Origin: Anomaloglossus baeobatrachus
Lineage: Eukaryota; Chordata; Amphibia; Anura; Aromobatidae
Length of the DNA: 64,000 nucleotides
Assembly (NCBI RefSeq): GCF_048569485.1
Contig: NC_134358.1
Location: forward strand, 550,308,097-550,372,096
Direction: 5' to 3'
Positions 52,400 through 62,340 of this stretch are shown in pieces. A model generated the notes under the pieces. The model saw only the letters and a program-made list of their open reading frames with translations. It ran no database searches and was not told the DNA's origin. Every line of letters begins with the position of its first letter. The stretch's first letter is position 1. The position numbers and the translations under genes are program-made.

Positions 52400-53970
52400 G
52401 GTCTGAGGCATAATAGAACTGAGGAAGGAGTGGTCTGGGACATAGAAGAGCTGAGGAAGGAGTGGTCTGGGGCATAGGAGAGCTGAGGAAGGAGTGGTCT
52501 GGGACATATGAAAGCTGAAGAAGTAGTGGTCTGGGGCATAGGAGAGCTGAGGAAGGAGTGGTCTGGGACATAAGAAAGCTGAGGAAGGAGTGGTCTGGGG
52601 CATAGGAGAACTGAGGAAGGAGTGGTGTGGGACATAGAAGAGCTGAGGAAGGAATGGTCTGGGACATATGAAAGCTGAAGGAGTGGTCTTGGGCATAGGA
52701 GAGCTGAGGAAGGAGTGGTCTGGGACATAAGAAAGCTGAGGAAGGAGTGGTCTGAGGCATAGGAGGGCTGAGGAAGGAGTGGTGTGAGACATAAGAGAGC
52801 TGAGGAAGGAGTGGTCTGGGGCATAGGAGAGCTGAGGAAGGAATGGTCTGGGGCATAGGAGAGCTGAGGAAGGAGTGATTTGGGACATAGGAGAGCTGAG
52901 GAAGGAGTGGTCTGGGGCATAGGAGAGCTGAGGAAGGAGTGGTCTGGGGCATAGGAGAGCTGAGGAAGGAGTGGTCTGGGGCATAGGAGAGCTGAGGAAG
53001 GAGTGGTCTGGGACATAGGAGAGCTGAGGAAGGAGTGGTCTGGGGCATAGGAGAGCTGAGGAAGGAGTGGTCTGGGGCATAGGAGAGCTGAGGAAGGAGT
53101 GGTCTGGGGCATAGGAGAGCTGAGGAAGGAGTGGTCTGGGGCATAGGAGAGCTGAGGAAGGAGTGGTCTGGGACATAGAAGAGCTGAGGAAGGAGTGGTC
53201 TGGGACATAGAAGAGCTGAGGAAGGCGTGGTCTGGGACATAAGAGAGCTGAGGAAGGAGTGGTCTGGGGCATAGGAGAGATGAGGAAGGAGTGGTCTGAG
53301 GCATAGGAGAGCTGAGGAAGGAGTGGCCTGCGGCATAGGAGAGCTGAGAAAGGAGTTGTCTGGGACATAAGAGAGCTGAGGAAGGAGTGGTCTGGGGAAT
53401 AGGAGAACTGAGAAAGGAGTTGTCTGGGACATAAGAGAGCTGAGGAAGGAGTGGTCTGGGGCATAGGAGAGCTGAGGAAGGAGTGGTCTGGGGCATAAAA
53501 GAGCTGAGGAAGGAGTGGTTTAGTGCATAGGAGATCTGCAGAATGAGTGGTCAGTGACATAGGGAAGCTGAGGATGGAGTGGTCTGGGACATATGAGAGC
53601 TGAGGAAGGAGTGGTCTGTGGCATAGGAGAGCTGAGGAAAGAGTGTTCTGAGTGGTCTGGGACATAGGAGAGCTGGGAAAGCGATGGATTTGGACATAAG
53701 AGAGCTGGGGAAGGAATGGCCTGGGACATGGAATAGCTGAGGAAGGTCTTGTCTGGGACAGAGTAGAGGTAGAGAAGGAGTGGTCTGGGACATAGGAGAG
53801 CTGAGGAAGCAGTGGTCAGGAACATGGAAGAGCTGAGGTAAATCCGGTCTGAGACAGGAGAACTGGGGAATGTGTGCTCTGAGACATAGACTAGCTGAGG
53901 AAAGAGTGGTCTGGGACACAGAAGAGCTCAGGAAGGAGAGGTCTGGGACACAGAAGAGCAGAAGAAGATG
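52400..53970. repeat. 32-bp minisatellite, about 49 units
   Basis: Units CTGAGGAAGGAGTGGTCTGG followed by GGCATAGGAGAG (or GACATAAGAAAG). Central units (52790-53180) are nearly identical; units beyond 53520 degenerate progressively. The stop-free minus-strand frames of 357-440 codons (PQTTPSSALLCPRPLLPQLS) are artefacts of the repeat. Confidence 0.95.
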
Positions 53971-54105
53971 TAGTCTGAAATATAAAATGGTTGGGAAAGA
54001 GTGTTCTGGAATATAAAAGAGCTTAAGAAGTGGTATTGCACATTGGAAAATTAGTGATTTGACAAATAGGGTAGCTGTAAGAGAAAACATCTGACACATA
54101 GTTAA

Positions 54106-54451
54106 AGGGAATCTGTCAGCAGATCTTTGCTACATCATCTGAGAGCAGCATGTTGTACTCAAAAAGATTGTGAATTTTTAGTTTTAGTCAAGTAGCAGAG
54201 TCCAGAGGGCTATCCTCACCCACACAAGGCTGTCAATAGAGACTGTACACTGACAGTGAGGTGTCAATCACAGCAGGAGGCGTGTGGGACTTCTCTGGTC
54301 CTGTAATGATGAGGGTCCTGCTGATAAACAAACATAGCAAATAAACAAAAGATTGGACTGTGACAAGACAGGCATGCTTGAAATCTCTGTGTTAACCCTT
54401 GCAGCATGCTGGTTTCAGCTTACATAGCAAAAACCTGTTGACAGATTCCCT
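54106..54451. mobile_element. TTAA-type palindromic MITE
   Basis: 346 bp beginning AGGGAATCTGTCAGCAGAT and ending CTGTTGACAGATTCCCT, with perfect TTAA on both sides (54102-54105, 54452-54455). Same family as 36585-36932 by its termini; interior diverged. Confidence 0.85.
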
Positions 54452-54637
54452 TTAAAGTGGTTGTCCGGAGCTTACATATTTATAACCTATCCTTGCATAG
54501 ATTATCAATATGAGTTTGGTGGGATTTTAGTACCTGACACACCCAACCATGATCTAACCTCTGTAATGGCATGACTGCATGTAGGCTATGGATGAAGTGG
54601 ACCACAGCAGTGCCATACATTGTTTAGTGGCCATGTC

Positions 54638-55155
54638 CAGCGTCAGACTGGCTACCGGAGGAATCTCCAGTAATGCCAGGCCTGGATTCAGGTACCTGCA
54701 TTGCACTCCGGAGCTCTCACCTGAGCTCCGGCGTGCAGCCGAGACTGTACCGTGATCGCCGAGTGATTGATTCCCCGACGATTGCGGTTCAGTTCATGTC
54801 AGCTGCAGACAGGCCGGGGTGATCTCCGGAGTTCAGGTGAGAGCACCGGAGATCAGCCCGGCCTGTCTGCAGTTGACATGAATTGAACCGTAATCGCCGG
54901 GGAATCAATCCTTCGGCGATCACGGTACAGTCTTGGCTGAACTCCGGAGCTCAGGTGAGAGCACCAGAGATCAGCCCGGCCTGTCAGCAGTTGACATGAA
55001 CTGAACCGTAATAGCCGGGGAATCAATCCCTCGGCGATCACGGTACAGTCTCGGCTGCACGCCGGAGCTCAGGTGAGAGCTCCGGAGGGCAATGCAGGTA
55101 CCTGAATCCAGGCCTGACATTACTGGAGATTTCTCCGGTAGCCAGTCCGACACTG
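54638..55155. mobile_element. hAT-like palindromic element with asymmetric 118-bp duplication
   Basis: Termini CAGCGTCAGACTGGCTACCG and, inverted, CAGTGTCGGACTGGCTACCG fit the CAGNG ends of hAT elements. The whole is a palindrome, but the right arm has two tandem 118-bp copies (starting AGGTGAGAGCACC at 54835 and 54953) against one in the left arm. No 8-bp target duplication is found. No coding capacity. Confidence 0.7.
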
Positions 55156-56777
55156 CATTTTATTATATCTTTTCATGGGACAACACTGCAGATCTGACCC
55201 TGTGATACAATGTACAGTGTCAGTGCGCAGCTTGTATAAGAGGGTAAATTTGGTGTCCTCTAAATAACTCAACACACGGCCATTAATGTCTAAACCTCTG
55301 GCAACAAATGTGAGTACACATTGTGCCCAAAGAGTCAATATTTTGTGTTGTCACCATTATTTTTAAGTACTATCTCTACTGCCTTTGGCCTGGAGGTCAC
55401 TAGAGCTTCATAGGAGACATATCCTCTTCCATCCTGCGTGACGACATCACGGAGCTGGTGGATATTAGAGACCTTGCGCTCTTCCTCCTTCTTTTTGAGG
55501 AGGCCACACAGATGCTCCATAGTGTTTAGGTCTGGAGACACTTGGCCACTCCAGCACCTTTTATCCTCAGTTTCTTTAGCCAGGCAGTTTGGTCTTGGAG
55601 GTGTTACGGGTCGTTATCATGTTGGAATATGAAGGAAGGGGATCATGCTGTGCTTCAGTATACCACAGTACATGTTGGCATTCATGGTTTCCTCAATGAA
55701 CTGTAGCTCACCCACAGCAAGCAGAACTCATGCAGCCCCAAACCATGACCCTCTTCCACCAAGCCTGACTGTAGGCAGTACACACTTCTCTTTATGCTCC
55801 TCACCTGGTTGCCTCTACACACGCTTGACACCATTTGAACCAAATAAGTTCATCTTAGTCTCATCAGACCACAGGACAGTTCCAGTAATCAACATCCTTA
55901 GTCTGCTTGTCTTCTGCAAACTGTTTGCGGTTTTCTTCTGCATCATCTTTAGATAAAGCTTCCTTCTGGGACGACAGCCATGCAGATGAAGCGTGCGGTG
56001 TATTTTCTGAGCACGGACGGGCCGACCCCTCCATCCCTGTAACCTCTGTAGTGTGTGGTGTATGGTCTGAGCACTGACAGGCGGACCCCCCGCCATCCCC
56101 TGTAACCTTTGCAGCAATGCTGGCAGCACTCATACATATATTCTGAAGAGACAACCTCTGCATATGACTCTGAGCACATGCACTCAACTCCTTTGGTCGG
56201 CCATGGTGAGGCCTGTTCTGAGTGAAACCTGTCTTGTTATACCGCTGTATGGTCATGGCCACCGTGCTGCAGCTCAGTGTCAGAGTGTCGACAATCTTCT
56301 TATAGCCTTGGCCATCTTTATATAGAGCAACATTTTTTTTTCGGATCCTCAGAGAATTCTTTGCCATGAGGAGCCATGCTGAGCTTCCAGTGACCAGTAT
56401 GAGAGAGTGTGTGAGAGATAACACCAAATGTAACACCCCTGCTCCCAATTCACACCTGAGACCTTACAACACTAATGAGTCACATGACACCGGGGAGGGA
56501 AAATGGCTAATTGGGCACAATTTGGCCATTCTCACTTAGGAGTGTACTTACTTTTGTTGCCTGGGGTTTAGACATTAATGGCTGTGTTGAGTTATTTAGA
56601 GGACACCAAATTTCCCCTGTTATACAAGCTGCACACTGACACTGTACACTGTATACAAGCTGCACACTGACACTGCACATTGTATCACAGGGTCAGATCT
56701 GCAGTGCTGTCCCATGAGAAGATATAATAAAATATTTACAAAAAACGTGAGGGGTGTACTCACTTTTGTGATATACT
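55156..56777 (-). mobile_element. Tc1-like element, decayed, left tip missing
   Basis: The right end is complete (GTGTACTCACTTTTGTGATATACT then TA). The matching left end begins only at ATTTTATTATATCTTTTCAT, lacking the outermost ~35 bases where it abuts the hAT-like palindrome. The inverted arms otherwise match over about 150 bp (GACACTGTACATTGTATC and related blocks). Transposase remnants are on the minus strand. Confidence 0.8.
55335..56400 (-). pseudogene. Tc1-like transposase remnant
   Basis: From about 56370 it reads MAKNSLRIRKKNVALYKDGQ and STVAMTIQRYNKTG (HTH), then RPHHGRPKEL. A stretch near 55990-56130 is locally duplicated (CTCTGTAGTGTGTGGTGTAT and the repeated GTAACCTCTG / GTAACCTTTG). 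WSDETKMNLF with the first Asp lies near 55850. 55541-55335 gives SPDLNTMEHL with the Glu and the C-terminus. Several frame changes separate these parts, so it is inactive. Confidence 0.75.
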
Positions 56778-57342
56778 TATCATGTTAGATTTGTACATTT
56801 GTTTTTTAATTGGGACATAGTGCAACCTATTCTGAGAGTGTCACCATTCAGCGCACAATAGGGAGGACGCAGAGTCCTATCATGGTAGCAGATCTGATTC
56901 CAGCTTTACATCTCCGCTACTAAACTCCGCAGTTTGGAAGCGATTGTCAAAGCAAATTAAATCAGTCTGCGAAATGGTCGTCCAAGCAAAGCTCATTAAA
57001 ATCTTCATTATGCAGCTGTCGCCCAGTAAGCGTGGCTGGCCGGTGGATCCAGGAAGATGCATGTGCCCATATTACCAGCATTAGCGGAGCGGATATCTGC
57101 AGCAGTGATGTAAGGACGTGTAGATATAGATGTAGTCCTCCGAACTGGAAAACTTATGTCATATAATGTGATTACGGAGAATAATTTAGCAGATGAGAGG
57201 CCGGCACTGCCAACAGTCACCGCGCTGTGAAGTGAACGCTGCACATTAATACCAAACGCTTCAATGAGGTAAATGCCGGTCCAACAGTGATGGATGATGG
57301 CTTCACCGCCCGCACCATCTCATTCATTTACCATGTAACACT
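56778..57342. other. No gene recognised
   Basis: Unique-looking sequence, no coding content or repeat ends seen. Confidence 0.5.
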
Positions 57343-58785
57343 TTGTCCTCCTTCTTCCCTTTCTTTCATCCCTCCCTCCTTTCCTTTCTTTCATCCCTCC
57401 CTCCTTTCCTTTCTTTCATCCCTCCCTTCTTTTCCTTTTGTTCATCCCTCCCTCCATCCCTTTATTTCATCCTCCTCCTTTCCTTTCGTACATCCCTCCC
57501 TCCTTCCCTTTCTTTCATCCCTCCCTCCTTTCCTTTCTTTCACCCCCTCCTTCCATTTCGTTCATCCCTCCCTCCTTCCCTTTCTTTCATCCCTCCCTCC
57601 TTCCCTTTCTTTCATCCCTCCCTCCTTTCCGTTCTTTCATCCCTCCCTCCTTTCCTTTAATTCATCCATCCCTCCTTCCCTTTCTTTCATTCCTCCCTCC
57701 TTTCTGTTCGTTCATCCCTCCCTCCTTCCCTTTATTTCATCCCTCCCTCCTTTCCTTTCTTTCATCCCCCCTCCTTTCCTTTCTTTCATCCCCTCCTCCC
57801 CTTTCTTTCATTCCTCTCTTTATCCTCTTCTGTCCCCTACATCTTATTCCATACTCTCCCCTGCTTCATTTTCTCATTCTTTATATCCTCTGTGGTCTAT
57901 TCATTTTTTAGCATTCTTCCTCTCTCCTCTGTTTCTCACCAATATATTCCTTTAGCTACCTTCTGCTTTCTCTTGTCCTGTTTTCCTTCTACTTTGATTC
58001 TTTCTTTCCTCTAATTTCTCTATCTTTCCCTTCCTTTTGTTTTCTTTTCTCCATCACTTCCTTTCTCCATCCATCTCTTCCTTACCTTCTTGTTCCCTCT
58101 TACTCCTTCATTCACTCTTCTTCTTTCCGTCTTTCCATCCCTCTTTTCTTTTTATACTCCCATTCTTTCTGCCACTTTATCTTTCTGTATCTTTCTTTTT
58201 TCTTTCTTTCTTTTTTCTTTCTCTCTCTTTCTTAAATTCTTCCTCTCTTTGCTTCCATCTACCTTTTGACCTTTCTTTTATCCTTCACCTTGTTTTATAT
58301 TTTCTCCCTCTGTTTCTTCTTCTTTTCTTCCCTTTCTCTTCGACCCTTTTGCCTTCCCATTTTAACGTCTCTTCCTTAGTCTTCACTTTGTTCATCCTTC
58401 ATACTTCTCATTCACTCTTCTTACTTCTTTCCTTCTCTCTTTTTTTCTTTTTTTACTCTTTATGCCATTTTTTTTGTTTCTTTATTTCTTCCTTGCTTTC
58501 CTTTTCTCTTTCTTTCCTCTTTCTTTCCTTCTTTCGTTTTCTTTCTTTCCCTCTTTCATTTTCTTTCTTTCCTTCTTTCTTTAATTTTCTTTCTTTCTTT
58601 CCTTTTTCTTTCTCTCCTTCTTTCTTTTCTTTCCTTTTCTTCATTCTTTCTTTACTTTTTTCCCTCTTTTTTTCATCTACATTTTGACCTTCCTTTTATC
58701 ATGTCTTTTTTTCTTCTATTTTTCTTTCTTTTTTTCTCTTTCTTTCTTTCTTTTTTTCTTTCTTTCTTTCTTTTTTTTCTCTTTC
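57343..58785. repeat. Polypyrimidine tract: ~25-bp CCTCCCTCCTTTC array, then (CTTT)n-rich
   Basis: 57343-57830 is built of units such as TTTCTTTCATCCCTCCCTCC. Beyond that it is an almost pure C/T strand. A longer-range block (CATCTACCTTTTGACCTTTC) recurs near 58256, 58675 and 60079. Frames of up to 222 codons rich in FPS are artefacts. Confidence 0.9.
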
Positions 58786-59943
58786 TGTCACGAACAGCCG
58801 GGGAAGTCCCTCAGAAATCCGCAGCTGTTCACTGATTTGTTACACACGACTACTCTCTAGCGCCCCCCTTGTCTGCAGGCCACTTTTGGTACTGCAGGAC
58901 AATGCATAAGATGAGGCTGCTGAGCTGATAATGCCAAATATTGGAGGTCTCACAGCAAGGGTAAATGTATATCTCTGATTCCTGCTAATGGAATATTTAT
59001 ATACCTCGGTACCCTTAATGATAGCACTCCAATAATTCTATGCAATAACAATTACGCTGCCACCACCCAGACTTTCTACAGGTAGCTGGGAACCCGTTTC
59101 AGATAGCATAAGGCCCTTCGGGGTTTTGGATTCGTATATAAAGCATAAGGAAAGAAACTCTTAAATTTTTTATATATTTAATCCGAAAATAGGCAGTGTT
59201 TAAAGAATATACAGGAATTTACAAAAGGGAACAATACACATTACGGCATAACAGTTACATAAAATAAAAGGTATAAACGTGAAACTTACTAAGCTTGTGC
59301 CATAGAAGTGACGTCTGCTTATGGAGGGAGGGTCTCCAAGAGATGTTAGAATCGGCCAGCATCACCCTTCATGATGCCCTCCTCGTGCTGACTGCGCCCC
59401 CAAGACAGGAACTGTCTCTTATGCTCTTGCTAGCCCCCCTTGCCTGTGACATCATTTTACAGTCACTTGTGGGCTGGGCTTGAGATGGTCACAAAGTTCC
59501 ATAATTCTAGGGTTTTTCATATCTTTGCCCCTGGGTCACACAGGTGAAAGATATTAGCGTCATATTTAATATCTCGATTTTACAGTTACATTGATACCAA
59601 ACACAACGCCTCTAGCACAATTTTACTGGCCAATACTAATTTGTCGTGATTCCGTCGATCTCCTCGTCAGGTGAGACGGTGCGCTGGGTTCCGCACGACG
59701 CAGGGATTCTGGCAATGTGTTTTTCATCTTTCTAGCATTAAAGTCGCACTTCAAAACCTGCTTTGGGAGTTTTCCCGCCAATATTACAAAGAATTGTCTT
59801 TCTCTGCAGCTTTTGGCTTTGGTTCTACCATCACCCAAAGTCATAAATACCTTAAGCTTCCAGGCCAATCAGATAATCGCCATGACGACCTGTGGCTGGT
59901 GAAGAAGAGGGGGATGAAGTCCCTTCAACAGCTCTACATGACA
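58786..59943 (+). mobile_element. Probable solo LTR in the polypyrimidine tract
   Basis: 1,158 bp of normal composition interrupting the C/T tract. Begins TGTCACGAACAGCC, ends CTACATGACA, and is flanked by CTTTC on both sides (58781-58785, 59944-59948), although CTTTC is abundant in this tract. TG/CA ends and size suggest a solo LTR. Family unknown; orientation is not certain. Confidence 0.45.
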
Positions 59944-60292
59944 CTTTCTTTCTTTCTTTTTTTTCTTTCTTTCTTTTTTTCTTTCTTTCTTTCCTTTTTT
60001 TTCTCTTTCTTTCTTTCTTTTTTTCTCTTTCTTTCTTTTTTTCTCTTTCTTTCTTTCTTTCTTTTCCTCTTTTCTTCCATCTACCGTTTGACCTTCCTTT
60101 TCCTTTTATCCTTTGCCTTGTTTTATATTTTCTCCCTCTGTTTCTTCTTCCCCCTCTCTTCCCCCCTTTTACCTTTCCATTATAACACCTTTTCCTTAGT
60201 CTTCACTTTTTTCATTCTTTTTACTTCTCTTTTACTTTTTCTTTCCTTTCATTCTTCTTTCTACTTTTGTTTTTCTACTCTATATTGCTGCT
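59944..60292. repeat. Polypyrimidine tract, continuation
   Basis: (CTTT)n followed by a block (CCATCTACCGTTTGACCTTC through CTCCCTCTGTTTCTTCTTC) that copies 58250-58330. Confidence 0.9.
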
Positions 60293-61469
60293 AAAATTTC
60301 CATTCCAACCCCAGTAATTTACAAATGTTATTTTATTAATAAAATAAAATATTTATTCTTTCTTTGGTAAGATCCTGTACTTTTGCTCATCCTCTTCGAG
60401 GTCCATTAGATACTGAATGACCCTCGTATTGCGGTCATGGTTGAGATCGGGAGTGACTACATATTTATTTGCTTTTCAGGTCTTCTCCCATTCCACCCGA
60501 TAATCTGAAACGTCTGGTAATCTGCCAAAAAGCACTTTCCATATTCCCTGGCCGACAGATAATTAGATGGAAGCTGCATATTGTCTGTGCCTATGATTAA
60601 TTCATAAGCTATGATAGTTCTGTGATTGTGGGAGAAGCGCTGATGTCATTTAGCATTTCTAATCAATTCATTCCCCTATGCGTTGTTTCATGAGTTACCT
60701 GGTAATCTCCGGGCATTTATGGTTCATTGCTTTAATCAGCTTTATTTGTGCATAGAAGCAATTTTCACCATAAATAAACAGACGGTAGATGCCCTCTAAC
60801 CCCTTCCCGTAGAATATAGCCATCAGCAGGTGGACGGATAATTCTTGATCAATGCTGTATGTATTTCTAGGATTTTATTTGAGCAAAACAATTGTGCCCG
60901 TGTGTTCTACCAAAAGAAGTGTGGGTGTATATGGCGCTCCCAAAGTCACAGCCAAGACCAGAGCAACCTCAGAACCTGGATGTTAATAGGTATTGATTAA
61001 GGTGCAGACAAAAGGTCCCCTTCTCCTGCCTCTGTAATGCTCACGGGGCGAGTACGGTATTAGTGGGTCTACTGGACCAAAGGTACTGTTCACTTGCCTG
61101 GAGGAGCAAACTGGACCGGCCGCCGAGTCTTCACTACTGCCACTCGAGGTAGCAGTAGGTACACATGCTGGTAAGCATCCAGAGGCCTCAGGGGATCTGC
61201 GGTACCTCAGCAGCTGGTGACACGAATACAATACTGTCTCTGGTTGTAGAGACAGCACCAGCACGTGGAATTATGGATTCGTCCGGTAAGGATGGATGGA
61301 TGGGCAGATGGCAGCCGCTGATGAAGATACTTGCGACAGCCGGTATCATGGTAGAAGGCCAGCATAGATTGTAGTAGCAGCAGCAGACTAGGAGTGCACT
61401 GAAGCACAGACGTGAATCAGCAGTAGAATAGAGCACAATAACAGCAGCAGTGACAGCATCAATAAGGAC
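60293..61469. other. No gene recognised
   Basis: AT-rich to about 60900, then mixed composition. No RNA gene, coding frame or repeat ends that I can support. Confidence 0.5.
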
Positions 61470-62051
61470 CTGAGAACTAGCAACGTAAATAACTCGTTGC
61501 CCAGGCACCTTCCTTAAGGGGAAGATGCCTCAAATACCTGAAACCTCTCAGCTGATCTGAGAGGCAGCACTTCAGAAGGGTGCACTGGCCCTTTAAGAAA
61601 AGGTCGTGGTCGTCTGTGCACTCTACGGGCATATCCAGGAGGCCATCGAGGTGTGAGCAATAAAGACCTGAGAACTAGCAATGTAACTAACTCGTTGCCC
61701 AGGCACATTCCTTAAGATGAAGTTGCCTCAAATACCTGAAACTTCTCAGCTGCCCTAAGAGGCAGCACTTCAGAAGGATGCACTAGCCCTTTAAAAAAAG
61801 GTGCGTGACCATGTGTACACCCTTCGAGCATTCCCAGGAGGCCTGCGAGGTGTGAGCAATAAGGATCTGAGAACTAGCAATGTAACTAACTTGTTGCACA
61901 GGCACCTTCCTTAAGATGAAGTTGCCTCAAATACCCGAAACCTCTCAGCTGACCTCACAGGCAGCACTTCCGAGTCAGGGTTCACTGGCCCTTTAAGAAA
62001 AGGTGCGTGGCCTTGTGTGCACCATACGGGCATTCCCAGGAGGCCTGTGAG
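61470..62051. repeat. 198-bp tandem triplication
   Basis: CTGAGAACTAGCAA opens units at 61470, 61668 and 61866, spaced 198 bp each. Units share GCCTCAAATACCTGAAAC, GGCAGCACTTC and GGCCCTTTAAGAAAAGG. The third ends near AGGAGGCCTGTGAG. Function unknown. Confidence 0.9.
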
Positions 62052-62340
62052 TCAGCAGCATGATCCGAGGATGGAGTGAACACCGCAGGACAGCCAGGCA
62101 AGTGAGAGAACCAATGTCCCCCCGGTGGAGGGGGGTAGGACAGCATGGGGATGCCTGTTTAGGCGTTACGGCCTCATCTGCCTTGGCGTCACAATTCCTG
62201 GGACATTCCATAGCCAATGCCAGTGACTTATAAGTAGTTCGTAAAATAAATCTGAAAAGTTTGAGATTTGACTGACCAACTTATCCCATCATTTCTTACC
62301 AGCCTGATAAAAGGGAGGGGGTAGCCTCATTCTATGCCTC
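62052..62340. other. Flank, nothing recognised
   Basis: Short unique stretch before the right-edge LTR element. Confidence 0.5.

Noticed and set aside
52309-54099. Minus-strand frames of 357-440 codons (TTPSSALLCPRPLLPQL)
   Set aside because: Several overlapping frames translate the 32-bp minisatellite equally well; no start context, domain or signal.
57287-58687. FPS-rich frames resembling hydrophobic proteins
   Set aside because: Composition artefact of the C/T tract.
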